Source of the DNA: Lineus longissimus
Lineage: Eukaryota; Nemertea; Pilidiophora; Heteronemertea; Lineidae
Reading direction: 5' to 3'
Assembly: GCF_910592395.1 (NCBI RefSeq)
Contig: NC_088313.1
Location: forward strand, 2,978,501-3,042,500
DNA length: 64,000 nucleotides
This document shows, piece after piece, positions 11,512-22,176 of the stretch (position 1 is the stretch's first letter; each line of letters starts with the position of its first letter). The position numbers were made by a program, and so were the translations under genes. A model generated the notes under the pieces. The model saw only the letters and a program-made list of their open reading frames with translations. It ran no database searches and was not told the origin of the DNA.

Positions 11512-11837
11512 TTGACGAAGATGATGAGGACGGTTCCCCTAAGGTAGTCAACTGTTACCCAGAGGGCAGTCATCTCCTGCCTTACGTGGTGGAGGAGTCC
11601 AATATGCTGAACCTCGCCCAAGCAATGAAGACCGAAACGCCCTCACTGCCGCTGCGGGACATGCGCAGCGTGCTAAAGGATGTGGCCAAAGCCATGGCAT
11701 CGCTGCATGAAAGAGGCCTGATTGCGAGCAGTGTGACTGTAAATGACGTTGGGATAATTGTCAGCAACGGAAATGAGGTGAGACAAGTTGATTTCGGCTA
11801 CTCTATGATGATTCATTTTACGAAAGATTTTGTCCTT
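11512..11837 (+). CDS. U1 receptor tail exon: pseudokinase-like hinge, alphaE, catalytic loop, DFG
   Basis: Acceptor ACTTTCAG. In the receptor frame it reads LDEDDEDGSPKVVNCYPEG, then SHLLPYVVEESNMLNL, LPLRDMRSVLKDVAKAMASL, HERGLIASSVTVNDVGIIV and GNEVRQVDFGYS. In kinases these match strands beta4-beta5, the hinge, helix alphaE (..AMASLHERGLI), the catalytic loop and the DFG. The HRD triad is ASS, the catalytic-loop Lys is Thr and the Asn is Asp, so no catalysis is expected. DFG is kept. No glycine-rich loop, VAIK Lys or alphaC is seen upstream, so the fold would be C-lobe only. Two phase-0 donors are possible: GAG-GTGAGA after 11777, or CTT-GTGAGC after 11837. Family assignment is from motif reading alone. 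Confidence 0.6.
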
Positions 11838-11886
11838 GTGAGCAACAGTTTTTGACAAAATGTGCTCTTGCTGTCTCTCTTGACAG

Positions 11887-11953
11887 CCGTGCTGTGACCC
11901 ACTGGACTTGCCATCACTTGAATTTTTAAAGGGTAACTACCGGCAAACGCAAG
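11887..11953 (+). CDS. U1 receptor tail exon: activation-segment region
   Basis: Acceptor TTGACAG, start phase 0, donor AAG-GTAGGT, end phase 1. Reads PCCDPLDLPSLEFLKG then NYRQTQ. It fits either upstream donor. If the nearer one (11837) is used, the intron is only 49 bases. Would lie in the activation loop of the kinase-like tail. Confidence 0.45.
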
Positions 11954-12364
11954 GTAGGTCAGGATAAGTTACGATACACGAAGTTGTCGGTATGGCCGTT
12001 TCAGTCTCACTATCGAAACTTTATACCTACCGCTGAATCAAACATGTCTTTTTAGACTTCAAATTTACCTCCTAGTTTCTGCCTATAGTCTTCCTTTAAG
12101 TGACGCATTTCATGATGCAGTGGCAGGCATCTTAAAATCGAGTGTTTCCTTGAATTGTGATACGCCGCGATCAGATCGTTTCCCCAAGTCGAAATGTTGG
12201 ATACTGAAGAATGGATCTTCCACCGATCTGGCCGGCACGGGCGGCTAGCGGTGTGACAGGAAAATTACTGTTGAACTAAGGTTGCATAGTAACAATGCAT
12301 TTTAAAGCAAGTGGCCAACTTTAGCTGTACAATAATCAAACTAGACCATATTATCCTATTTCAG

Positions 12365-12520
12365 AAAGTAACGATGACTTGCAACGTCCAATCGGCATTC
12401 CTATGTTCAGGTGTGAAACAAGCCCTGATTCCGCGAGATTTGAAAGATAATATCCAGGATTTCGGCAACCTATGCAAGCGACTCTTACGTCATCACACCA
12501 TGAACAAAAATCAGCATTGA
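12365..12520 (+). CDS. U1 receptor tail exon: P+1/APE-like segment, then frameshifted alphaF-like helix
   Basis: Acceptor TATTTCAG. In phase with the previous exon it reads ESNDDLQRPIGIPMFRCET, where GIPMFRCET resembles the kinase GTPxFxAPE segment, and stops at TAA 12448-12450. One frame over, the sequence continues KDNIQDFGNLCKRLL, which looks like the alphaF helix of a kinase, to TGA 12518-12520. All copies share this arrangement, so a one-base shift probably arose before the array expanded, or the second reading is chance. Confidence 0.4.
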   Translation, partial: KVTMTCNVQSAFLCSGVKQALIPRDLKDNIQDFGNLCKRLLRHHTMNKNQH

Positions 12521-12831
12521 CGGTTATATATGGGATCAGTTTTTGTTCACTGTGATAGGATATACCAATTGAGTGCGTCGTTTTAAAAGCTGTTTGAGAC
12601 TTGCTTTCGACGAGTAATTTCATGTTAGGTTATCGACTTGACTCGATGTTGCACCACTAGATTCTATAGGCTCTCTTAATTGTATTGGCTCGATATCTTA
12701 ATTTCACTTTTACATGTTCGTGTGTTCGTGTAGATGGGACAGAATTATATGGCTTTTAAGATGTTCGACAATTGATTTGCTTGTTCAACATAGACGGTGT
12801 GGCGTTTGAACTTGATACGAAGCGTCACGAT

Positions 12832-12967
12832 GAAAACGACCACACACCGATGCGTTACTATGGAAAGGACAACAAACCGAGCGTCACTATTGAAAGGAAA
12901 ACGAACTGAACATCACTATTGAAAGGACAACAAACCGATCGTCACTATGGAAAGGAAAACAAACCGA
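12832..12967. repeat. 29-bp minisatellite, U1 (about 4.7 copies)
   Basis: Degenerate repeats of a 29-base unit containing GGACAACAAACCGAGCGTCA. The period is not a multiple of three, yet no frame closes quickly, so long meaningless open frames cross it. It lies between the kinase-like exons and the convergent 3' ends of the two genes. Confidence 0.9.
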
Positions 12968-13080
12968 ATAAGAATTGGCGTTATGATGCTAACCTTACCG
13001 ACACGTTCTTGCTAAAGCATGCTGTAACTTGATAATTCCCAATACAATATTTATGCGTAACACATATTTCTTTCTAACAG

Positions 13081-13185
13081 GAGAACCCGGCTTACACACG
13101 ATATATGAGATGATATTCATAGGGCACATCTTCCTCAGTTTTATTAATGTATGTACTGAAAATAAAGATCCAGAGGTTTCGTAAT
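13081..13185 (+). CDS. U1 possible last exon of plus-strand gene
   Basis: A strong acceptor (TTTCTTTCTAACAG) opens a frame reading GEPGLHTIYEMIFIGHIF then LSFINVCTENKDPEVS and a stop. The INVCTENKDPE part loosely resembles the kinase alphaH motif (LIxxCLxxDPxxRP). It overlaps poly(A) signals on both strands, so it may be untranslated. The assignment to the receptor gene is inference. Confidence 0.3.
13140..13166. promoter_or_regulatory. Overlapping poly(A) signals, one per strand
   Basis: AATAAA on + at 13161-13166, and its complement TTTATT at 13140-13145 for the minus strand. They sit where the receptor gene (+) and the PAN-like exon (-) converge. The arrangement recurs in the other complete units. 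Confidence 0.45.
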
Positions 13186-13376
13186 CCACCAAAGAAACAA
13201 AACCCGTGAAAATTCTATTTTTCCTGAAATCTTCGCGTATCACAAAAACGAAGAGGCGTGAAAATTCCTTGACGGTTTACAATTATTATTTCACATTCTC
13301 CAAACAGACACAACACAATAGAGTAGAACCGCCTTGTCACGCTACTATTACATGTACTGCGCGGAGTATGTTTACT

Positions 13377-13592
13377 TCATTGTCTAGACGCGTAAATTGG
13401 TTCTGCAAGGGCAGGTTGTGTGGTCAGGGTCTTTATGGCCAAGTATAAGTGACAGAGCCTTGTGGAGGTATCATAACTAAATCCGTTGAACGTGGAATGG
13501 TTGATACAGGCTTGCAAACACACCATCTTTCTGCTGCACGTCTCCGATTGCATGAGTCGGGTCGCGGTGGTAGTTGGGTTGAAAAGTTTCAA
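13377..13592 (-). CDS. PAN/Apple-like exon of the U2 minus-strand gene
   Basis: Reads SETCSRKMVCLQACINHSTF then NGFSYDTSTRLCHLYLAI and a stop. The C-x3-C, GFSYD and LCHLY pattern resembles the second half of a PAN/Apple domain, which mediates carbohydrate or protein binding in extracellular proteins, although one usual Cys is replaced (NHSTFNGF). The acceptor is unclear; GGAG or TGCAG upstream are candidates. It lies downstream of exons A (15320) and B (14116), so it may be their last exon. Confidence 0.45.
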   Translation of the reverse strand: MKLFNPTTTATRLMQSETCSRKMVCLQACINHSTFNGFSYDTSTRLCHLYLAIKTLTTQPALAEPIYASRQ

Positions 13593-13885
13593 GAAGTATT
13601 GTTGGCAACCGTGAACTGAAAGTAAGATAAGACGTGCAGTTTACAAACGACTACTCCATATTAGTACTGCAAACTCGGCTGTATCTGGTATGTCGCGTTG
13701 CACATTTGAACCAACACATCTTTCCCGAAACTGAAGGACTATACACCCTCAACCACATCTCCGTTTTCGTAGTTTTTAGCCCAATTCTCCTGTACTAAAC
13801 AGGTCTATTGTATAACCATATGCATTGGTATGGGCCACGTTGCTCAATATTATAGGCGACAGCATTGCCGTTGCCGGTTTAGGTC

Positions 13886-14116
13886 CTAACCTTTCATGCC
13901 TTTCCCTCGAACGTCTTTAACTACAATCGCCCTCAGAGCAACCTTCCTGACTTCAACCAGACCTCCAATGTATATCCTTTTTGTTGAAAGAAAATAGCTA
14001 CTGTGCTTCCTTGCTCCAATCACCTGCCAATCGTTCCTGGAGAGGCCAAATTGAATTGCCAAACCGTAACGCGTACCTTTATCACTGTGATAACCAGTGA
14101 GATCACCAGCTTGGAC
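13886..14116 (-). CDS. U2 exon B: second half of beta-sandwich domain
   Basis: Open from VQAGDLTGYHSDKGTRYGL to KVALRAIVVKDVRGKGMKG. Differs from U1 in DWQVIGARKHSS and in IGGLVEVRK. Its partner exon A carries a stop, so this unit's gene is probably dead although exon B is open. Confidence 0.55.
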   Translation of the reverse strand, partial: VQAGDLTGYHSDKGTRYGLAIQFGLSRNDWQVIGARKHSSYFLSTKRIYIGGLVEVRKVALRAIVVKDVRGKGMKG

Positions 14117-14527
14117 CTGTAAAGACATAACAGATTCACGTAGTACAAACACGAGTAGGCAGGGCTGAAAAAGAGGTAAGTCAACACACACACGGCGCAC
14201 AGGGCGACTGGATCGCCAATAAAAGTTGACATTGATATTGCTGATTTGCTCACAATGTCATGCGATTGGATTTTGTCGCTAGCCCTGCATCTTCTATGTT
14301 GTTTTTTCAACTCTATACTCTACTTGTTAGTAACCAACGACAAGCCTTTTACTATTGTTTTAGTATGAGTGCGGGTCGCTTGCAGAGGGTGTATTAAAAT
14401 CAAAGTAAAATTTATGGCGAGAGAGACCAATTACACGAAACCGTGATTGGTCGTAGCCAGCGGACACAAAAGAAGCAGGCAAAGAATTTCTTTATTTTAT
14501 TGGGCGTTAAGCCATGCGAGAGACTTA

Positions 14528-14548
14528 CCCCCCCCCCCCCCCCCCCCA
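14528..14548. repeat. Poly-C tract, U2
   Basis: About 20 uninterrupted C in the same intron position as in U1, without the GCCCTCA interruption. Confidence 0.95.
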
Positions 14549-14912
14549 CCAGCACTACGATATAAGGGCCTTATTATCTTTTTGATTAATGAAGTACCAA
14601 TACATGATGTACACCGTGTTGGTGTCATTCCCAGCATATGTTTTCTTGGCTAATATTTGTAAATTCTTTTTTAGGTGTTAAGGAATAATCCACTTTCATG
14701 GATAAACATCTCAAATATGTCAAATCGTAAATCAAAGTACATTGTAATTACATGTAGTTTCAATAGACAATCGTTCTTGACTCCTGACCGATCAAGCAAT
14801 AGCTTGATATAGAATTCATGAGTGACAGGGCTTCCTGCTGCAGTGGAAAACAAGTCATGGCGTCGATGCGACAGGCAGACTACTAAGTATTCAGAAACAA
14901 GCAGATAGTAAC

Positions 14913-15320
14913 CTTGAAGGGTATCGAAAACAATGTCTTATTTCCGATCGTAGAGTCTGTAACCTCTGTTGAGTGGACAAGGTCGAACGTTTTTGCAACC
15001 CCAGGGACGGGTCTGAATATATCCACATAGTACGTTTCGCTGTTGAATCCGTTGTACAGTTGTCATCCGATAACATATCCTTCTTCTTTGAACATGTACG
15101 GAGCAGCCAAGTGGACGATAACCCAACCTTTGTAGCTGCCGGGGAGAGCAATCGGTTCCTGTCCCTGAAGATACACATCCTTGCAATTTGGGACGACAGC
15201 GACAGTTGGAAATATATCGATAAGCAGGAAACACAATGAGGTAATAAAAACTATTGGGTCAATTGCGATTCCACTCTGGCAGCTTGACAAACTCGTGATT
15301 TCTTCATTAGCAATACACAT
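14913..15320 (-). pseudogene. U2 exon A, nonsense mutation
   Basis: Same N-terminus as U1, with LCFLLIDIFPTVAVVPNC, but the Trp of YVIGW is changed to a stop (TGA near 15061-15063). Downstream residues remain in frame, including YVDIFRPVPG followed by VAKTFDLVH. One substitution therefore disables it. Confidence 0.7.
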
Positions 15321-15713
15321 CTCTGCTAAAATATATAATGCGGTAAAATGGTTCCCTCTCCAAATTGTACTTCGATTAATGGATCTTGTATTTCAGAACA
15401 AATCTATTCCGGTAAGAAAAGTGATTAATTTAATCCGGTCACAGGTTCAGCAATCCCGTTCCAATCGGTCATATAAAAAGGAAGCGTACTAGTACGGAAA
15501 CTCTCAAAAGGCAAAGTGCACTACAGACGAGCAGAATGAGTAACTCGCTCGCGATCGACTCTTTAGTGCGAGAGGTTCTATGACCAGTTTCAAGCCAGGA
15601 CTGAAGACGCTGCTCTTCTGTGAAAGCGCCCGTGAGCAGGACTCTTGGGAGTGGGCGCTATACATTGTACAAGACACTAATACTTGTGACTTTCAGCACC
15701 GTCAAAACGTATC

Positions 15714-17737
15714 AAGTATCCGCATGGAAAATACGTATGGCGCCTACGGGTAAGTGACACGTAAGTAGAACATAAAATTGAGCTTCAGCATCGATTTCAT
15801 CCGTGTGCAATTTGTAAACAGCTGAAGAGATACCTGGCAATGCAAAACCTCTAATTTCTCCAAAAAAAACACATCAACGTGATCTACAATATTTCTCAAA
15901 TCATGATATCATAGAGATAGAAGATGGAAGAGTCTCAATTTAGCTGCAAGTGCAAGTTAAATTGTTCAATTTCATACGTACTGCTTCCCGCATGGAATAC
16001 AGTTCTTGCGTTTTTCCGTATACTTATACGGTAGCACTTGTCGTGTAAACTACACAAACTAATGACGTCGTTCAGAAGGCGTCACTGCGGATGCATTCGC
16101 AAGAATGACACTAGAATGACACATTATGCTGTATGTATCCCTGTACTCCTTTCTGTTACAGGATCCCGTTTCAGAAAATTTCAGCTTCTTCACAGTTTTC
16201 GCAGCTGCCCATTTTGGTCTGCGCCTGGTGGGCAAACATTCTTTATCAACTATTTGAAAACTATATATTGAGAAAAGATCACACAAATATAAAAAAAGTG
16301 ATATAATTTTGAGGAGAACTACTTTGGCCGATTCACTCTGCCACTCGCGCGACCTCGTCATAATCGTCACGTGGTGACGACGAGGATTGATTTTTCAATA
16401 AGGCGACCTGGAATGGTATTCGAAGGACTACGTCCGTTCCCTAACCTCGTTGTCCCAAGTAGCCCAACTGATATTAGTTGAAAATTATTCCGCAGATCTG
16501 GAGAATAAAGACGTTCCTGAGAATTGTCGAGCTAGTTACTTCGGAAGATCTGACCTACAAAGAGATTTGTTCTATTGAACGTTGTTGGTATAGTCGAAAG
16601 GATGATTTCACGGCGAGGATCATCGTAATAATGCAAACTGTTGGTGTGATGGTGACTAGGCGGATACTGCTGTTATCAATTTCTTATCCTAGGTCCATTT
16701 GCTGGCTGCAACGCGAGTTGGTCAATAGATGATAGTGATAAATATATAGATGGATGTCGTTTGGAAAGATCGATAATTGCTTCTAAAAAGACCATTCAGT
16801 TAATCAATTATCGGTAAAACTATCTATTGAATTCTAAATTTTCTATTTCACTTCAGGTGATCAGGAGGCTCCAGATTCAGACCGAGTTGTTTCTCGCCAC
16901 AACTGAGACAAAGACACTCTAATATTCTTTGTAGTCCTCTTGATCGATGAGAAAAGAAAAAATACACTACACCCATACCACTGAAATGTGAAACGACATT
17001 AACACATGTACAATATAGTTGTAGAGATATGAAAAGGTATATTTTCACAAATCAACCCCTCAATGAATGCAACTGAGTTGGTCAGTATAAACCCACCAGC
17101 ACAGTAGCCAGAATGCAGTATGGCGGTATATGATAATGAAGAGCCTATGTAACATTATGGTTATGAAGATACAACCCACAGGGATGTTTCATTAAACATA
17201 ATTATAATAAAAATGTCGCACAAGAGAAAGGCCGTTGTCGCTCAACCTGGTTTACCCAGGGGTCATTGCGCGCTCCTGAATGCTAATCAAGTAGACCACG
17301 GATGTAGAGGTTGCAGCTTGGTGCCACGCTGGCCTGTGGCTGCTGCCATAATAAATATCATGTGACCCGGAACCATCGCACTGACCAATCATGGTTGTTA
17401 TGCTGAAATGGACATCATTTTGGTACCAGGCCATAATTACCAAATTTTCGACGACTGCTTTTTTATGGCGGATTGCGGTCAAACCCTAATCATTTGTTCT
17501 AACTGGATTCTTTGCCTGCTTCAAATAAAGTAGCATTGAACCATGTTGGTACAGAGGACCTGGTCATATCAACACCACTGCTGAGGAAATATCTGAATTC
17601 GTTTTGGTCATTATTTGGAAGGGATACGGAACAATTCAGTAAAGGGTTATTTCTATTCTCCGTGCAAAAATGACGTGTAATTTCTTTATATCAAACAACC
17701 ACCTAAACATGAAACCATGGGCACATTCAGGTATACA
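15714..17737. other. U2 conserved spacer with empty element site
   Basis: Equivalent to 2812-4822 in U1. At its left edge ACGTATCAAGTATCC is uninterrupted, giving the pre-insertion sequence of the compact element. No gene recognised. Confidence 0.6.
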
Positions 17738-18727
17738 ATTCAATTCAATTCAAATAAGACTTATATAGCGCAATTATCCAATAACGTATGATTGCTCGGC
17801 TACGCTTTGAAAACAAAGTCACCATAATCTCGACTTCAGCATCTTTTTGAATGTGTTCACAGTTGGAGCATTTCGCACATTCATGTCTAGTCTGTTCCAG
17901 AGTTGCGTAGCATCCACCACAAAACTTCTGCCACCATATGATGCAAGGCGGTACCTGGGTACTTGGAGCAAACCTAGGTTCTGGGACCTCAGGGATCGGC
18001 TGGGTTCATACAGTGGCACAATATCTGATAGATAGCATGGGGCAAGGGCAGCTTTGCACTTAAACAAAAGGAGTGACATCTTGAAGTCAATTCTTTGAGG
18101 AATAGGAAGCCAGTGTAGCCTCCTGAGCACGGGTGTAATGTGCTGGTCACGACGAGTTCGAGTTATTATCCTGGCTGCATGATTTTGTGTAAGTTGGAGT
18201 TTGTGCATTAGGTTTTTGGTAATGCCGGCATGGAGGCTGTTGCAATAATCCAGTCTTGTTAACACAAGGGATTGGATCAGGAGTTTAGCTGCACTTTTGG
18301 TAAGACAATTGCGTATCCGGCCAATGTTCCGAAGATGGTACGTTGCAGATTTTACAACACTATTCACTTGATTTTCCATTGACATTGTTTGATCGAAAAG
18401 AACTCCCAGGTTTCTCACTGGTCCTGTTGTCACTTGGACGTCAATCCCCGCTGCTGAGAGGGACTCTATATTGAGACAGTTCAAAGCTTGCTGAGAGCCA
18501 AACAACTTTAGTACAGTTTTCGTTGGGTTCCCCTTGAGCATGTTCTTGGCTAACCGGTCCTGAATCTTGAGCAGGCAATCCTCTAGCTGAACAATTTTCT
18601 GCTGTGCTTGCCTATTGGCAATGCAACATAGACTTGAGTGTCGTCAGCGAAGCCATGACGTAGGGTAGAGAAACTGTCATTCAGGTCGCCAAGTGGTAGG
18701 ATATAGATAAGGAAAAGAATAGGCCCA
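17738..18727 (-). mobile_element. CR1-like LINE, U2 (uninterrupted, ~990 bp)
   Basis: The cleanest copy along with U5. An ATTCAA-repeat 3' tail at 17738 is followed on the minus strand by a 240-codon open frame (17819-18541) with TRLDYCNSL, NHAARIITRTRRDQH and the terminal GRSFVVDATQLWNRLD, then, across a break, FADDTQVYVALP. 5' truncated in the RT domain. It interrupts the LRR coding sequence of the receptor. Confidence 0.88.
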
Positions 18728-19664
18728 AGTACAAGCAAGGTACAACACCTTAACCTCACTGGTAACACCCTGGGGGACTTCACTGGTAAAGAAGACTTCA
18801 AGGATCTGCCAGAGCTAAAGGAACTCCGGTCGAATCATTTTTAGATTTTGTTGTATGACCCCACAGGTCCACGAAGAGAACTGTTTTCCAAAGATGGACC
18901 CGTTTTCTTCCTACACTGATCTCATGCGCATAGGCGCCTTGCGGATCTTTCTGTGGATACCTGGGACCATTGCTGTGGGCGGGAATATCCTCGTACTCCT
19001 CCTGAGGATATTGACAAAGGAACCAACGACGGCGAACACCACGATCATCACAAGCCTCGCCGTGTCCGACCTCCTCATGGGCGTGTACTTGTACATCCTC
19101 GCAGCAGCGGACACCACATTCAGGGGTACTACATCGAGGTTGACTGGACCTGGAGGGAGGGCATCGGATGTAAGATTGCCGGATTCCTCTCCGTCTTATC
19201 AAGCGAGTTGTCCGTCTTCCCTTTGACTATCATGTCAGTGGATCGTTTCCTGGTTGTGGTGTTCCCGTTCAGTAAGCAAAAGATCAACTTCAAGAAGGCG
19301 AAGATATTGGTGGCATCAATATGGATCTTTGGGGTCATATGAGCCGGTGCAACGTTCTGTGTTGACTACTTGCGACATTCGTACTATTCAAGATCTGGCG
19401 TCTGTCTCTCGCTCCACCTGACATCAGAACCCGCCCCAGGCTGGGAGTACTAGGTCGCCATCTTTTTAGGACTCAACCTCGTTGCGTTCATGATCATCGC
19501 TGTACTATACACTTGGATGTACGTCATCATCAAACGCTCTGTCGATATGATGAAACACAAGACCAGTCGGAAGAAGGGAGAAAACAAGGAACTAGTCGTT
19601 GCCCGCAAGATGGCGCTGATCATCCTGACTGACTTTGCTTGCTGGATGCCCATCATAATTCTAG
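18728..19664 (+). pseudogene. U2 receptor exon: LRR end, hinge, TM1-TM6 (disabled)
   Basis: Carries the five-T stop after the LRR, shared with U1, U5 and U7. Met 18855 opens a frame (MTPQVHEENCF) that covers TM1-TM2, but loss of one G near 19123 shifts it. In the receptor frame there are further stops at 19340-19342 (TGA, TM4) and 19451-19453 (TAG before TM5). The TM6 CWMP motif and the GTGAGT donor are intact. Confidence 0.85.
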
Positions 19665-20111
19665 GTGAGTAAATATTGGCACATTCGTGTTGAACAGGTT
19701 TCAAGCAGAACAACTACACGTCCACTGGTGTTTGACACTCCCGACTCAAACACCAAATATGTTAATGATAGTGCTCATGTCGAACAAACAGTACCGTTTG
19801 AGGAGTAAACCAAATCATTGGAGCATATTTCACGATTAATTGGACACCATCGCCACGACTTGGATGCCTCTGTACAAACCCTTTCTGGAATCCATGCATG
19901 TAGGTGCTGACCTCAAACAGGGGCTACCCTGGGGCCCTTTCGGTCGTATAACATTTGCGACAACATGGTATGATACGAAATCGACTCAAGCTTGTGAGTG
20001 TAAACTTGATTTTAGTTTAGAGTATTGTAAAAAATTAGATGTGGCTGTTCAGTTCGTAATGCCAAGTTGAGGGAGGAATCATGATAATTCAGTTTCGCGT
20101 TTCGCTTTCAG

Positions 20112-20241
20112 GTTTGGCTGCGATCTCCGGGAAAGTCACGATCCCTGGTGATGTCTACGCCTGGATTGCAGTATTTGTGCTGCCGATCAACAGCGCTATG
20201 AACCCAATACTCTACACATTGTCGTCTCTCGATCTCATCAA
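20112..20241 (+). CDS. U2 receptor exon: TM7
   Basis: Open TM7 exon with NSAMNPILYTLSS, acceptor CTTTCAG and donor GTAGGT. Orphaned by stops in the previous exon. Confidence 0.8.
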
Positions 20242-20624
20242 GTAGGTGACTTGATATTTCCTTTGGATGACTCTTACCTTGAATTATGGGTGCTCTAGAT
20301 GAGCTATGGACGGATTTCATTATGATTTACAGAATAAATCAAGCATTTAAAACCGTGCTTGTGATGTTTAAGGTTACTGCTTCCTGGCTATTCCTGTGGG
20401 TTGCTATAACCTCTGTTAGAACCAAAAAGCTACTATCAGTGCCGTTGTATAAGACGTTAAGGGTTTCCTCATCCACAGTAGACAACTACAATAAACATAC
20501 TCGTCATTTCATATTTGCTCCTCAAAAGATTGAGACTCGTATAGACGGCTCTTAATCTTCGACCAGCCCTACCAAGTATTTCCAATTGAAATGACCATCG
20601 GCTGATATAACGTTTTTCTTTTAG

Positions 20625-20692
20625 ACTGATATGTGGAAAGAAAGAACCACAGTTGGAATACTCTGGAAGCACTAGGACGAATGTGTCTACCC
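20625..20692 (+). CDS. U2 receptor exon: linker
   Basis: LICGKKEPQ followed by LEYSGSTRT, with D to E relative to U1. Its donor GTAAG is fused directly to the GTAAGACAAG that follows the GNE codons in other units, because a deletion removed the whole intron and kinase-like exon (junction about 20697). Confidence 0.6.
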
Positions 20693-20806
20693 GTAAGGTA
20701 AGACAAGTTGATTTCGGCTACTCTATGAGGATTCATTTTACGAAAGATATTGTCCTTGTGAGCAACAGTTTCTGACACAATGTGCTCATGCTGTCTCTTT
20801 TGACAG

Positions 20807-20873
20807 CCCTGCTGTGACCCACTGGACTGGCCATCACTTGACTTCTTAAAGGGTAACTACCGGCAAACGCAAG
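20807..20873 (+). CDS. U2 activation-segment exon, orphaned
   Basis: Open (PCCDPLDWPSLDFLKG), with splice sites as in U1. The flanking kinase-like exons are deleted; only the VDFGYS remnant at 20704-20775 precedes it, out of its exon. Confidence 0.4.
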
Positions 20874-21349
20874 GTAGGTCAGGATTAGTTACGGTACACG
20901 AAGTTGTCGGTATGGCCTTTTCAGTCTCACTATCGAAACTGTATACCTACCGCTGAATCAAACATGTCTTTTTAGACTTTCAATTTACCTCCTAGTTTCT
21001 GCCTTCCTTTAAGTGACGCATTTCATGATGCAGTGGCACAAGAGTGCTGGCATCTTAAAATCGAGTGTTTTTTGTTCACTGTCATAGGATATACCAATTG
21101 AGTGCGTCGTTTTAAAAGCTGTTAGAGACTTGCTTTCGACGAGTAATTTCATGTTAGGTTATCGACTTGACTCGATGTTGCACCACTAGATTCTATAGGC
21201 TCTCTTAATTGTATTGGCTCGATATCTTAATTTCACTTTTACATGTTCGTGTGTTCGTGTAGATAGGACAGAATTATATGGCTTTTAAGATGTTCGACAA
21301 TTGATTTGCTTGTTCGACATAAACGGTGTGGCGTTTGAACTTTATACGA

Positions 21350-21555
21350 AGCGTCACGATGAAAACGACCACACACCGATGCGTTACTATGGAAAGGACA
21401 ACAAACCGATCGTCACTATGGAAAGGAAAACAAACCGAGCATCACTATTGAAAGGACAACAAACCGAGCGTCACTCTGGAAAGGAAAACGAACTGAACAT
21501 CACTATTGAAAGGACAATAAACCGAGCGTCACTATGCAAAGGACAACAAACCGAA
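21350..21555. repeat. 29-bp minisatellite, U2 (about 7 copies)
   Basis: Same unit as in U1 but longer, with GGAAAGGAAAAC and GGAAAGGACAAC variants mixed. A deletion upstream joins it closely to the region after the activation-segment exon. Confidence 0.9.
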
Positions 21556-21668
21556 TAAGAATTGGCGTTATGATGCTAACCTTACCGACACGTTCTTGCT
21601 ATAAGCATGCTGTAACTTGATAATTTCCAATACAATATCTATGCGTAACACATATTTCTTTCTAACAG

Positions 21669-21772
21669 GAGAACCCGGCTTACACACGATATATGAGATG
21701 ATATTCATAGGGCACATCTTCCTCAGTTTTATTAATGTATGTACTGAAAATAAAGATCCAGAGGTTTCGTTA
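21669..21772 (+). CDS. U2 possible last exon of plus-strand gene
   Basis: Acceptor TTTCTTTCTAACAG intact; opens GEPGLHTIYEMIFIGHIF as in U1 and reads on past PEVS, because TAA is TTA here. AATAAA lies inside it at about 21749. Confidence 0.3.
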
Positions 21773-21960
21773 TCCACAAAAAAAAAACTCGTGAAAATTC
21801 TATTTTCCTGAAATCTTCGCGTATCACAAAAACGAAGAGGCGTGAAAATTCCTTGACGGTTTACAATTATTATTTCACATTCTCCAAACAGACACAACAC
21901 AATAGAGTAGAACCGCCTTGTCACGCTACTATTACATGTACTGCGCGGAGTATGTTTACT

Positions 21961-22176
21961 TCATTGTCTAGACGCGTAAATTGTTTCTGCAAGGGCAGGT
22001 TGTGTGGTCAGGGTCTTTATGGCCAAGTATAAGTGACAGAGCCTTGTGGAGGTATCATAACTAAATCCGTTGAACGTGGAATGGTTGATACAGGCTTGCA
22101 AACACACCATCTTTCTGCTGCACGTCTCCGATTGCATGAGTCGGGTCGCGGTGGTAGTTGGGTTGAAAAGTTTCAA
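21961..22176 (-). CDS. PAN/Apple-like exon of the U3 minus-strand gene
   Basis: Open and almost identical to the copy at 13377, with E to T in the LAETIYASRQ tail. It lies downstream of the open exons A and B of U3, so it could complete an intact gene. Confidence 0.45.
   Translation of the reverse strand: MKLFNPTTTATRLMQSETCSRKMVCLQACINHSTFNGFSYDTSTRLCHLYLAIKTLTTQPALAETIYASRQ

Larger units (their letters stand above)
1..13885. repeat. Tandem unit U1 (left end cut by window)
   Basis: First of seven related units. Order: beta-sandwich exon B (-), poly-C, exon A (-), compact element, spacer, LINE with a nested long element, receptor exons (+), kinase-like exons (+), minisatellite, PAN-like exon (-). 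Stretches without a recognised gene are the exon A/B intron (354-1161), sequence 5' of exon A (1570-1972), receptor introns (9886-10324, 10455-10837, 10906-11511, 11954-12364) and 12521-12831. These are nearly as similar between units as the exons, so they were copied with them. Intron 10906-11511 holds a conserved GC-richer stretch near 11100-11215 that I could not read as an exon in frame. Confidence 0.9.

Noticed and set aside
12832-12967. CRISPR-like array
   Set aside because: 29-bp repeats are directly adjacent with no spacers, the repeats are degenerate, and the window is eukaryotic.
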